DNA of 64,000 bases from Branchiostoma floridae (Eukaryota > Chordata > Leptocardii > Amphioxiformes > Branchiostomatidae). A program made the translations under genes and the position numbers. Shown one piece after another: positions 46,864 through 60,256 of this stretch. The notes below the pieces were generated by a model. The model was not told where the DNA came from. It searched no databases and saw only the letters and a program-made list of their open reading frames with translations. Numbering within the stretch: the first letter of the stretch is position 1; each line of letters begins with the position of its first letter. The stretch is taken from contig NC_049981.1 in the NCBI RefSeq assembly GCF_000003815.2, positions 19,892,789-19,956,788 on the forward strand, given 5' to 3'.

Positions 46864-49800
46864 GCAAATTTCCTAGGTGAGTCTCCTTAACTGTGGCAGT
46901 TTGGCAGCTGAGGCCAGCCCTGTGCCAGATGTAACAGCTCGCTTCAACAACAATATCCCCCTCTTTCCTTAACCCCATCCTTGCAAACTTGTATAGACCT
47001 TTTCACAGATCCTACTGAATGCTGGGAGGCACAGGCACCATGGGTAGCTCAGAGGGTAAACAACATCATTACCATGACAACTTGTGGAAAACTCATAATA
47101 TGTGCAGGAAGCCAGACAAATTGTATCTGTTTGTTTATAAAAAAAATTATCCCTGATACTTGTTTAATGTCTTTTCAATTTTAAAGCTTTGGCCTTTTTT
47201 TTTCAGGCTGTGTTTTTTTTTGCATGTAGTTTTTTTTTTTTTTTACAAGTGTTGCATTGTTGTCTTCGGGACACCTGACCAAGGCCATATGTCTGCCTGG
47301 AGATTAATCTTTTCTAGAACGGCCATTGCATTCTTGGAGTAGAAAGTAATGCAAAATATTGAATGAGCAAATTTTTCTGAGATTCTATACATTTGTACAA
47401 TGTATTTTCTGTAAGTCAATGTTTTCAAATCATTGGCTAGATGGCAATAAGTCCAACTCTTGGTTGTGACTGGTTCTTTGAATGAAGGCAGTTGAGGTTC
47501 TCTGTTATTCAGGTTAGCAACATCAATCACTTTATTCCATTTCCTTCTCTGCCTGCAGCAAGGAAAGTTGCTTTGACCTGAAAGAGAATGAGTTTTTGCA
47601 CATGGACATTGATTGGTCTAATCTCCCGCACATTTACTGTGGTAATGATGGAGTCGATGTTGTCCTGTGATAAGTCGTGCACTTCTAAAGGGAATGATGG
47701 TTTTAGGATCTGTTTTCACAGTAAACTGTTTTGGTTCCTAGAATCATGTTTGTTCATAAGTGGACAACAAGGCTTTATAAAGGGTTGAGTCAAATGCTGG
47801 TGTCCCCCTACTGCTTGATCCTCCATCTAATACAAATTTGGTGCCGAAGGCAGGGAGAAGGTTACTAGTAATATAAAATGTCTGCCTACTTCTGGAGATG
47901 TCGACCAGGATCAAAAGAGCCCTAATGAGGTATTTAACATTGCATTACAATGTGGTATGTGGGTTTGTCTTTGGAAGACAAAGGTCAAGTTTGGGCCACC
48001 TGGCAGCTGTCCTTGGTGCTGCAGCAGGACTTTCGTCTTTGTATCTTTTGTCCAGGACATGTTGTGGTCTTGTTGTACCTGAAAGAAGAGGCAACAGCAA
48101 CTCTTCCTGAAATGGAATGAATGGAAAATGTACTCTTGTTTAGCTATGTGGAAGAACACAAGATCTGTCTGTCTGAAGATGAAAGGGGTAGAAGTTGTTG
48201 CTTGTAAAGTCGTGGTCGATTTCACAAGATACAAAGTATGTCTCCAATTTCAATCATGCTGGCTTTCTGATCTGACTGCTTCAAAGAGTTTGAAAGAAGA
48301 TTCCAACCTTTTTAACAGGTGATAGTAGCTCCTTCCTTTGGGGATGTTGACAGGAGTGTGAGAGATAACAGAGAGCCAAATATGAGTACTGTAATTATTA
48401 TAACAAACCCACTCGGCCTCCAATCCACTAACAAGCTTTACTTGTATATACTATAGGATATCAGATTATCCTTTCCCTGCCAGTTACTGACCATGGCAAC
48501 AACAAGTGCACAAAGCTTAATACTGTAGATTATGACATTCCAGATGGGCTATAAAAGTTTGAACTACCAGCGTGTCCAAGCCTTTCGTTCTCATTTTGCA
48601 CGATCATTGTTACATAGATAAAGCAGGCTGTTGATTGGGTGGCATTTATAGTTGACGATAAAGACTTGTAAACTTATGAAAGCTCCCTTTTGTCCATTTC
48701 AGGTGTTATCCAGTCGACATGTCATTTTGAAACTGATTGAATTGGTCACTGTAGTCTAAAACTTTTCTTTATCACTTATTAACACTGTAACTTGCTGACA
48801 GATTTGATTCTGCACACCATTCACACAATGACAAAGGTTAATATGATTAGTTCTAAACCTGCTCAACAATATGATATGTAAAATTGTCTTGATATTCACT
48901 ATGCAGGTAAGGCTAGGTAATATATTGTTTGCCTATTGTATTGTTCTACTCCATCATTGTTACAGGTTAGACAGTAAATAAACTATTTGAGAAAGAGTCT
49001 ATCATAGGAGGAGCCATGGTTTGAATGCCCTCCAGTTTGGGAACCTTAGAAGGGGGATTTAGGTTGGCTGACGTAGACTAGCTTGTTTCTTTCACGGGCT
49101 GCCTGTTGTCCGAACACATTCATGCGTGCCGTGTCCTCTCAAACGTGAAAATGAGTCGTTACAAAAGTAAATTGGCATCGGTAAACAAGCAATAGGTTTA
49201 CCCAACATACACCTTGTTTCTGTGTGAACACCGATCGCCTGTACGTGCCACTGGGGTGGCGTCACTACGTACCATTGTGACATGTTTACGCTGAGTTGGT
49301 TTGTATTTTGAAAGGTGGAGAAGGGAGGTTGATGTTTTGCCATGTACCCGCTCATTTGTTTTTCCTTGCTACAAGTGTTCAAGCGTGTTCAGTATTTAGA
49401 TTTCCCCCTAAGGGTCTTAGGTGATAGCACAAGCCCAGGATTGCTACAGTAGTCTTCTTGACTCGTTTTGTTCCCCACCTTTATGTAGATTGTGGAATAG
49501 AAGGCTGTGATATGCTAAGCCTGTGTTTTTCTTGTTTTCACCGTGCTGGCAGGGCCCGTTTCGTGTTTACAATTTTCTTTCAAGGACAGAGCCGTGCTGA
49601 CGGCAGGCGGTTTCAGGTGTAAGGTATCGCACCTGGGTGCAATTTATCCCACCGACTTTTGTCTGCCTCTTCCGCTGTCGGAAGCAGCCTGGACAGGCTA
49701 AATCCGACTCATTGGCTCCTGTCAGTTTTCTGCCCTTCCATCATACTTTTTCAGTATCAACCTGAGCTGGAAAAGGTGGCAATCGTAGGACAAAAGGTCA

Positions 49801-52800
49801 CACCTAGAAGGAGAGTACAGGTAGCTGCTGAGCTGTTTTTGATTAGAATCTTACGTACAGATGGAAAATGATATGACATTAGTAGAACTGATTTACAGAG
49901 AAAGGTTATGCATATTCATCATTATGGGAGGAGAATGTTGACATGGCTTGGTATCCTCTTTTAGCACCCATTAGTTTTAAACTGATATCTGTCAATATTG
50001 TGATACTTTGGGATATTTTTAGTGACTTCTGAGGGCAGTGACAGTTAGATGAAGGTGATAGGACAAGCTCTATAATGCCAGACTCTTTGAATTAATGAAG
50101 TTACTAGAAATTTAAAAGTTATGGTAAACTGTAAGCTTATAGTTGTACTTCACATGTCATTCAGAGAGCACACTTCTGCTATATTTATACCTATTTTTAA
50201 TATTTTATTCATTTATAACTTTATATTAAAAGACAAAGTACTGCAAAGTATGTATATGTGTGTATTTCTGTGTGTTATTATGAATGTTTTATAATCATAT
50301 ACAACCCCTCTGAAAATCCTAGGAATTAATTTTCTTAAAAAAGGATTTCTAGGAAACAACCGTAGTCTCACTGTTATGGAAATGTTCCTCATCCTGTTTA
50401 TACATGTGTGCCAGCCAGCCAGAAGTCAATTGCAAAAATACCTGGATGATACCAGCAACAAACACATCGACCACAATTACGTTGTTTTGAAGCTTGCAAT
50501 ATTCAATAACACAGATGGCCATGTATTACTGAATGTCACAGGTGTTGTGTGTGCTGATGAACACCCTGATTGCGCCAGGATGACAACAGGCTTGTGCCAC
50601 AGTACTGGTAATCTTCAAGCAGATATAGAGAGGCAAAATTGTGATATTTCTCAAGTTAATAGTCCCGTAGAGCACAATTCTAAGGCCCTTGAGAATCGTT
50701 ATGATTTTTCTACATCTACCCTGGTGCTGAGAAGAGAGGCATGACAAAGAAACTATGGCAACTTGTGACAAAATGGTTCTAATTCCTCCTTACACGTTTA
50801 GAAACTGGGCGACCTCAGACTTTGGATGAAGCATGATCCTTTTGCGTTAGCTAGTAATGCAGTATGGCTTTGCATATTCAACAAAGCACACCGGCATCAT
50901 AACCCACCTCTTTTCGTTAAGTGTGCTGGGTTCTTTTATGTGCAGCACCTTAAGCTCCCTAATGCACTTTCGGAACCCAGTCCCTGAGAGATCCATGGAG
51001 GGAGGTTTGGGAAAGGTTTAGGTGCATACTTTTGGCAGGGAAACAGATCACAATCATATTAAAAATATTATTTCGCATCCCTTTTAGGTTTATTGCCAGG
51101 CCATAAGAAAATGTAGGCTGGACTGCCTCCAATAACTTGTAGGGTATGCAAAGTGTAATGTAGTATAAGGATAAGAGCACAAACTGTTGACCTTGTTTTT
51201 CTTCAGTGGTGCTCTAAATTTGTGCTCTTCCTCTTTCTTTGCCTCTTCTTGAAAGCACTTGGTCCAGTTTGATTGGGGTTAGTGACCTGTGGATGGAAGG
51301 GTGTGACAAGCCATTCTTTCACAGTGGGGCTGTCTTTGTGCTGGTCAAGCGTTGACCTTTCAAGCCTTGTTGTCCCTCCACCTGCAGAAGTAGGGTTTGA
51401 AAGACTCAGTTGTCGTCTGCTGTGGGGTACAACTAGGGAAAAGATAGTGCTTTGTCAAGTTTTGTGGTCTAACTGTAGGACTATGTAGTTTAAATGTTTT
51501 AAAGGCCAAGTTATTTTAAACTTGCTGAATTGATGTAGTGCTTCTACTATGATAGTATGACAGATGATCTTTTAATTTTTGTTGCATCATCTAAGTGATC
51601 CTGTGATATTTGATAGATTCAACAATTTAATTTGTGTGTAAACAAATGTTGTTTTAATGTAATCCTCATTACTACCCCATGCCATAATGTATAGATTTTG
51701 TTGATAATGATTGAGCAGATGTTAGGCAAAAATTAAAGATCTGGACTAAATATGGTTCGTAAAAACACAGAAATCTCTGTAAGCCCAAAATATTTGAAAA
51801 GATGTTATCTGTGCTTGTGTATAGCTATCAAGATGTAACCGTTTCTGTGCCTTCGCTTTCGCCCACTATAGAAATTCTAGCATTTCACCAGAGTACATGC
51901 CTTGAACATTCCTGCTGATTTTCCAATTTAATGCGTGTGCTAAACATAGACTGGGCAGCCTGGCATTCTGGGAACAAAAGAAATTTCCAGAAAGCAATTT
52001 ACCCTTTCTGCAGTTTCTGTATTTGATATATGAAATGTCATTTCCACAGTTATATTTTGCAATTTTTGGGCAGTTGTGTCAAAATGAAAGATCACATCAA
52101 CAACAAAAGAATGCTCTGTACTGTGACTGTACACCAAACATATTGCCAATGACTCCACCTCTCATCTTTTACTTCACCTAAACTGATAGATTTGCGGCGC
52201 CTTTGCGTGATCATTTTCAGCTGTAGACTGTGTGGCCCTGGGAGTTGAAATCAAGGCACCAATATTAATAGGCAGAAATCTTTTGGTGCCATCTTTGCTT
52301 GTTGGTACTTCTGTGTACTTGAAGATCAGTCTTTGGGTGATTAGGTATTGCCTATACTTACATCTTGTTAGCTGCATCATATATCTACAGGTACATTTGC
52401 ATTAAGAAATATTCGTTGTTTCATGTCCGCATATTCCAATTTGGAAATGAAGACCTTAAAGTCATACAAGTCAGCATCACCATGAAAATGTGTCACAGAG
52501 CTTTCTCTATTGTGACTAATCAACCATTGGAACATTGCATGGAAGCAGCACCAAACTTCTGTTAAGTGGTACAAAATAGCCCTAATCTGCCCAATCTGTT
52601 CTGCTCATAGGAACAGTTACACGGCCATGGTCATCGGATAGGCACAGGTCATCCATCCATAGCTGCTTTACTGTTGAGTGAAACAGGTTTCATCTCCGAG
52701 CTTGCAGGTGTATTTTGTTTTCCTCCACAGCCCTCAGGTAAGGTGGGAATGCAGTAACATGTCAACACGTTAGAGTCTTCCAGAAATTTCCAAACAAAGC

Positions 52801-55499
52801 TTGCTGTTGGTCTACCAGACCAGAGAGGCAGGCACGCCATGCAGCGACTTGCTGTGTATCGCGTGAAAGTGCTCAGCGGCGCTCGACGTTAACAAAAGCT
52901 CCTGCCAGGCTTCTAGTGTGTCAGCACGTTTCTGTCTTCAGCTGGGACCAAAACACTGCAGTTTGTCTCCGAGAATTTGGCATGCGATGTTTACTTTGGG
53001 AGGGAGGGGTACGTGTCTAATTGTGTCTGGTATTCAGCGGCTAGGATGTGACCGTCGCCAGGACGGTAACCAGGTGCAGCAAACCACAGGTGTGCAATGG
53101 TTCGTGCAGGTTGGGAGAGCCTGGGTAAAGGACTTGCCTCTGCAAAAATGTAGCACTCTGTCTTCCAATGAGGCATGGTTTGGGGTAACCACTGTTGCAT
53201 CGCTGGATGTAGTATATCATTTGGCTGGAACATGGTCAAACATTTAAGTTTGTTTCCAAGACAAAAATATTTACTCACTTGGTCATTTACTTATCATTTT
53301 GTCTTCTTCAAGATGAACCATAAAGTAAGAAGAAGTGAGTCGTTACACCCGCAAAGAATGTGTAGGATTTATCGGTATCTACCCACAGTTAAACGCAGAT
53401 GACTTTTCACTCTCTGATTGGATGAGAATCCTTGTGCGTAAGGAGCTTTAGCCATTTGATGTTCAAGGTGTAGTGGCTGCACTGGCAGAATGCCATCACC
53501 CACCTTTTTATTACCAAAAGAATAAGTGCATCGTCAGCTGAATGGAAAATAGCTGGAAGCATTTGAATGAAGTTTTTAAGACAGGAGAAATTGTTGCCAG
53601 CAGTGGTGTTGTCTCCATGGCAAGATAAGAGGAAGGTAGGTTTATGGACTAGCCTACAGTAAGCATGTGGTCTTGTGCAGTGTTGGAAAGAAATAAAGCT
53701 TGCACAGCCTCCTTGCATGCCTTGGGCAACTGATTTTATTTGGGAGAACTTATCTATGAATACAGATTGCCTTGTGAGCAATCCAACTTTACCTTAGATT
53801 TCATACTGCCGGGTAACTGTGGGGACATTCCTTTTCAGTACCATTTTTATGGCATGGTGTAAAACAGGATATTATGTTTTTAGATGAAGTGATACATTCT
53901 CTAGATGTTGAGCAAATGCAAGAAGGCTTTGGGCAATCAGAATCTGTATCTATTTGGCGCTGGAAAAGAAGTTTGAACCTCGCTTTGTTAACACATTTAA
54001 AGATCTACCAGTATAGCATTCTGATCAGTATTGAAAAGTACCCTTACAGGTGGTTGGGTTGACCGATGGCTGTCAGATATGTAAGCCGAAGCAATTGATT
54101 GTCTAGACTGGCTGCTCTGTGAATGTTGCAACCAGAAACGTAGCAGGGAAAGTGACTGTAAAGTGGTGGACAAACAAGTTAATATGTTATGAATGATTCA
54201 TGCTTTTCCAATGTAGAGAAACCTGTTGTGATTAAAAATTAAAAACTTTTTTTTTTTCAAATTTTGTAGAGGTGGGTATTTTAAAACAAAGATATTTTTG
54301 GTGCATTAATGACATTGATACTGATAGACAATGATTAGGTCATTCCGAATGGGGTAGAACTAAAGTGCTGCAGCACCTTTCTGCAACTGGTTAACACATT
54401 ATCAGATAAAATTGTTCACAGATGCTCCTGCCAAGAGGATAACCACCAAATTACACATTCTGAATTTGGCCCTGGTGACTAAAGAACACGTACATGTATT
54501 CAAAGAACAGATTGTTGCCTGCACCTGGGAATGTAAGGTGTTTCATTTAAACTTTCCCTGTTGGAAATAAGTAGCTGAGCCCCCATTCAACACAGGAAAA
54601 AACCATTTACAAGGGGTGGGATGTCCAGGCATTAGTCCAGCAGAATTTCGTGGCTCTTTACGAAAAGTCTTGGGATTAGGAAAATAGTTTGGGATAAAAG
54701 AATGACCTTAAGTTGAGGTAGGAGTGTTTGGTACGGAGTTTTTGCTCACTGAGTGACACTAGTGATAACTGAAATTTAGACAACAGTTAATCGGATTTAA
54801 GGTAACCATTGTTGAAGTTGATTTTGTCACAAATAGATTTATTTATTTTTTTTTGTAACACAAATTATTTTCTTCCAGTTGAGTGATTATTTTCTTGCTG
54901 TTAAGTAAGCCCACTCTATCAATTGTAGGTTTAATACTGGTCAACTTGGACTTTGGAAAAACACTTAAGATTTTGAGACACAAAAACTATCTGTACATCC
55001 TTGAGATGTATAATAGAAGGAAAGAGACTCTGTCTGACTGCCAAAGGATTACATCATTGTCATTCCAAGGGAAGTAGCAACCTTTCCTGCCAGAATTATA
55101 ACGTAGAAATTACCAGAAAAGCAGGCTTTGAACCATCATTGTCCTTGAAGATATGACGAAAACAAGTCGTTATCTGGTGCAAATGAGGCCAACAGGGAGG
55201 AGCCCTTCTTCAGATTTCTGTGATTTTCATACCAATCGAGGGTAAAAGTTTGATATGAAAGGAATGTGAAAATCAGATTAAAGCTTTTGGCTGCCAGGTT
55301 TGATTCTTGAGCCAAGTCTCTGATGACGTTCATCTCATATCGTTCCTGACATCCAGCAGCCAGTGCCTTGAAGTGTTTTTGTCGGTGGCAAATGTGCTCT
55401 AGCATTTCAAAATGAATCCCTGCAGATGTCGGAGAGGGGGCGGCAGAAATGTCATGCATCTTGCTTTGTTCGTATTTCTAAGGACAGCACTTAACACTG
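46864..55499. other. Non-coding, long exon-poor stretch
   Basis: No coding exon recognised on either strand. Denser patches that might be regulatory: 49085-49400, 49550-49720 and 52840-53240. T-runs at 47196-47245. Everything else is AT-rich without repeat structure obvious by eye. Confidence 0.45.
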
Positions 55500-56110
55500 C
55501 TCAGCCTTCGCGGTGGGCATGCAGATACTAGTACTCCTACCTGATTTATTGGCACACTCATGTGGCATGTCGTCTTTAAAAGTTGTCGGTAAAGTATCGA
55601 TCTGCCTCCCGAGGAATCATGGGAAACTCATCTCCGTCCAATCATGACATCAGTCCCCATAGAAAATCTTCCAAGTAGGGATTGACCACCGAGGCCATAA
55701 TCTTTCCAACCAACCGCAGTTCCTCGCTTTTATTACAAATGTGACATTTCACGCTAGCCCGCCCGAGGCAAACATCGATGGTTAATACGCGTCAGACCAC
55801 CATATGAATTTAGGAGATACAGCCTCAATCATAAAACCTGTGGAATATCTTATCTGTTATTGATCTAATGCGGCTGTGGAGGTACAATATGGTTGCTGAA
55901 TGATTAGCAATAGCACGTCTGCACATTTGCCAGGGGGAGATTACCAGTCCCCTCACATGGCTGCCACACCTACGCGGACATGTTAATCTTGGTTTTCCTG
56001 GCATGCACGTATAGATATGGCCGTTAGGACGTCATTGAACAATCACATTAAGACCCAGCAGCCCTTTCAATATTCAGCCCAGAGTGTGGAAATATGGGCC
56101 GCAGCTACTC
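55500..56110. promoter_or_regulatory. Candidate enhancer block
   Basis: The largest continuous patch of high-complexity, low-repeat sequence in the right half. It contains many homeodomain- and GATA-like words: TTATCTGTTATTGATCTAATG, GATTAGCAATAG, TCAATCATAAAACC, GTTAATCTTGG, CATCGATGGTTAATACGCG, plus TCCAATCATGACATCA. No frame. A developmental enhancer is a reasonable guess from composition; nothing shows activity. Confidence 0.33.
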
Positions 56111-59100
56111 ATAAAAGCTGAAGAGCTATAGACAATTACCTGAAATTTTTGTAATAATGTTTTTTTTTGCAGCTTTTCCCAGTCCTATAGAATGAATATG
56201 TACTAGGTTGCTTATCTATTGTTACAATTGCAACTCCTACAAAATGAAATTTATTAGATTTGCAAATAAAGTACATCCTCTGAAAGATAAAACAGTGTGT
56301 TCTTTTATCTATTCCCTCTCATTTATACTACATTACATTTTATTCAATAAGATTACCATTTGTTGTGTTAAAATGCTAAGGTCTATGACTGTAAAGCCAT
56401 TAGCCAAAGTTAATTCCTGATGAAAGTGTTCAGGACTAATATGTCAGCATGGCTATCCTTGTTATGTGGAAATATCTGCATCCAAAATGTTACAATATAG
56501 AGAAAAAAAAAAATCAAGTTTCTTTTCTAAGCCCTATAGCATTTCAGGCTGTAGCTTTTCATATCATATTTGGGTTTCTTTGCAAAGTCCTCTAAACTAA
56601 CTTTTCAGACCAGGAATATTCATTTTCTATAGCTACAGCTGAAAGTTTGTACCTGTTGCAAACTTCTTACTTTCTGTACTGGGCCCTGATGGCAAACTTT
56701 CATCACAAACCATATTTTGAAGATCCATTCAAAGCTTTTGGAGTCGTTAATAGACAAGGCCAGAAACATGTATATTGCCTGTAGTATTAGTGAAAACATA
56801 ACTTCCCCTTGCGGAAATCATGTGGAAATTGGTCTGGTCTGCCGTACATAGCCCTCAGGTTCACACACTTTTGACATTGCATTATCTACGAAAAGACCAG
56901 AATGGACAAAAATGAGAAAGCAAAAGTGATCCAGAGATTTAACAAAGATATATTACCAAGTTAACTCGTAAAACAGCATATTGGCAGAACAAAAATGTGA
57001 ATTTCAGGAAAAAATTAAACTAACAATTTCAGTGTCCATTACCATTCCGTCTGTCAGAGCCAGTAGTGAATAATTTAGCTGCACACTGAATTTCACTGCT
57101 TTTGCCACAGGCCATCTACATGTATAGCATGGCATCAAAAATGGAAAACAGCAGTAAACTGTTAGTACTGTAGGGTCCATAGCAACCAGTGTTGTTGAAA
57201 TTGAGAGCCAACAGATCGCACCTTAGCAATCATAGAACCATCCTTAATCAGCTAGATATGGTAGTATTGAAATTGGAACACAGAAAAGAGGCTACTGATA
57301 GCTTTCTTTTTATGACACCATCCTTCTGTATCCATATATGGCTGTTCCTATAGCAACCATGATGAAGCTGCCAGAGTGAATTTGTGAACCACAAACCTAA
57401 CATCACATCTTCTGTGCATTGCAGAGGCCATAGTCCAGAGGCCGGGTAAGTTTGTACCTGTAGTGAGGAGCTTTTTTTACTAGGGTTATTATATTGGTTC
57501 CTTCACAGGATAAACGGTCAAGGTACATTTTATTTATATCAGTTTCTCTGTGTGGGTGGCATGTGGGCCTGAATATCTGTAATAGGCCGCTTCAAATTCA
57601 TCTGAATACTTTTATAATTTATTCATATTCAGTAAAGACAACATGTACTACAGATAGAGTTCTGTCACATCCCATGATTTGTGTTTTTTCTCCTTTTTAT
57701 GATCCATCATTTTTGGGGAAAGCGAGAGTTACCTTATGATTAGATTATGAATATCTATGAGAGTCTGGATTTCCTCTTGTTTGGGTCAAGAGAAATAGCT
57801 TTACTTTTCCGTGTACATGTTAAGGTTGTAGATCACGCTTTAGAACATCTTACTTCCTGTGGATGCGTGTTGCTTTTGCCTAATTGGCAGGAATTGGTGT
57901 TCATGAGGCATATTTTCCCTTGCTCAGACTCAGAGAACATGCAATCAGACTGGGATCATTTCTGACTGAGTTTGATATTGTCTTGACTGGTTCCAGTGCC
58001 AATAAACACAGTCTTGTTATTTCGCTGTCTGCAAAATGTACTTATATACCTAATTACTCATGAGGTATAGTCAAAGTGAGCTCCAAGCCAATGTCACCAC
58101 CTGTCTACATAGACCTCCTCTGAGTGGTCTTCTTGAACAGTGCTGACTGTAGTAAAAACCTTTTTCAACGTATCAAGTTGTGTGTTAGATTTTACTTATT
58201 AGTAGACATTCCACAAACAATAATACACAATGTAGGTATCTTGGCCAGTGGAAGCAGCATCGTATTTTATGCATTGCAAATATGTCTGACTTTATTTGAT
58301 TACTTATGTGGCAATCAACAGACCATTTTGATGTAATGCAATCCATCTAGCGATGTCAACGTTCTACTGGTCTGTGAGTTGATATTGTGTCTTGGGAATG
58401 CGAGATATCCCTGAGCACTTGTTTCACTGAACACTTGTGTTGTGAGATTTAAACTGTGGCGTTTGCAGGTGAAGACTCCCAAACAAACCAGGGTAAATCA
58501 TCCGTCCCGCCCCAGTCCGCCCTGGCCATTCCAGAGGCACACAGAAGTGTAACAACCCCCTTCCTTCCGCCACTCTGCCAGCCCAAACCTTTGATCTTTA
58601 TCTGCGCTGGGGTAACCAAATCTCAGGGTTCTTTATGCAAATGAGGCACTGCTGGGTCCAGGTGCTGGGATCAAAGAGCCAGACAGGGATGAAATAGTGG
58701 CAGGGTGAAGGGTTGTCTCAGAGCAGTGTTACTTACAGGGAGTAACTCAATAATACTGGCAATTTATTGAGCCAAGCTGCGTGTCCCCCAGCTTGCTGAG
58801 ACAGGATATTCTGTGGGCAGGGAGGGTGAGTTCCAAGCACTTTCTCTCTCCTGTTTGCTGCTGTTGGGGGTATAGTTTGAAACTGTTGACAAAGCAGGGT
58901 AGTAGTGTCCGCATTTCGAGAACACCGACTGTTGCTTTGTTTGTGTAGCACGGGCTAATCTGTGCCGAGTTTGGGGAATGGTGCCGAATTGGGACAACAT
59001 TCCAGCGGTAGGTAGCAAGTTATGAGGTGTGACTGGTGAGTGAGTTGGCAGTTTGTTGCTGCCCAACTTGTCCCAGCTTCTACAGCACACTTCTAACAGG

Positions 59101-60024
59101 TGCAATCGCTAATAATTTACAGACTTGCCTACTGAAAGGGTATACTAAAGCCTTTGTTAGCAAATTGAGGGTGTACTCACGCAAATGGAGGCACAGCATT
59201 CAAAGAGACTCTTCAGGGTGGAAAAACTAGTTTAGAATGTATGCAGTGATTGTTGGAACAGTTGTATGTGTAACATGCCTCATTTGTTCTTTATCAAATA
59301 AACTTTGTCCAAATTGGCTCCTTGCCAAAGGCATCTTCAATAAACACTTGATTGATTTATTTGAGCTAAGGCTATATTGATGTGGATTTTACAAATAACT
59401 TCTTTGTTTGTTTGATTGAAATTAATGGGAAAATCCAACACGCCAGTTACTTCTTGACTTCTTTATGGCATCCTGATCACAGTTTCTTGGAAAGTAGAAA
59501 GAGTTCAGTTGTATTTGCAGCCTTTTAACACTTGTTCCAATGGTGTGGTGTTTGTATCTACTTCACAAGGTTATCTTGATACACAGGCCTGTTTATAAAG
59601 ATTGGCCTGAAGTCTCGAGGACGATTGTGTCAACTTTTTGGTGTTTACCCCCATCTTTTGCGTACGATGGTTGACTTGCACCCTTAGTTGATAGCAATTG
59701 GACTTTGTCCACAAAACGAAGTGAGATCAGCATTCAGAGAAAACAATACTGCAAAGACTTGGCCAGTCCATTTTACAAGAATGGTAGCTGTTTATGTATG
59801 TAACAACTAAACGTTTTAGTGCAAATATTGGTTGTAATATGTTTTATGATGGTTGTTTGCAGTGTCAGTTTTATTGAAGACATAAGGCTAATGTAAATAA
59901 CTTTCTCTGATATTTCCCCATTTTGAAGATATCCACTTGTATCATAGTCCTTGGAGGAAAGGAAGTGCTGTCATTTAAGAGCCTTCTTATCTGTTTCTGA
60001 TCAAGTTGGAGGGTCCACCAGATA
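56111..60024. other. Non-coding
   Basis: AT-rich. Two RFX-like half sites, CCATAGCAACCAG near 57176 and CCTATAGCAACCATG near 57350. A possible 21-base exon at 57425-57445 is discussed in the findings. 58480-58620 is a GC-richer patch with a 62-residue frame that I do not recognise. Confidence 0.4.
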
Positions 60025-60256
60025 TAATGCTGGTTCACCTTTATGCTGGTTCACCTTTATCCGTTTGGTAACCTATATCCTTTGTTTTTAAAAAGATATT
60101 TAGGATATGAAGTCGATGTTCGGTGGTTCAAAATTGCACTATTTTGAAAGTATTACAATTTTTAACCACCGTCCATCGACTGATATTGATATCCCTGAAA
60201 ATTTTTCAAAACAATGGATATATGTTACTCCGCGAATAAAGGTGAACTAGCATTAA
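60025..60256. mobile_element. Foldback MITE, about 232 bp
   Basis: TAATGCTGGTTCACCTTTAT at the left pairs with ATAAAGGTGAACTAGCATTA at the right; inside, AGTCGATGTTCGGTGGTT pairs with AACCACCGTCCATCGACT and GGATAT with ATATCC. Nearly the whole element is one hairpin. The left terminal 17 bp (ATGCTGGTTCACCTTT) is duplicated (60027 and 60043). Confidence 0.75.

Noticed and set aside
47039-47075. TGGGTAGCTCAGAGGGT resembling a tRNA A box
   Set aside because: No B box (GGTTCGANTCC) follows within 100 bp and no cloverleaf can be drawn.
50376-50744. 122-residue frame starting with a signal-peptide-like MEMFLILFIHVC
   Set aside because: Frames of about 120 codons are expected several times by chance in this window; no family resemblance, no splice or promoter context.
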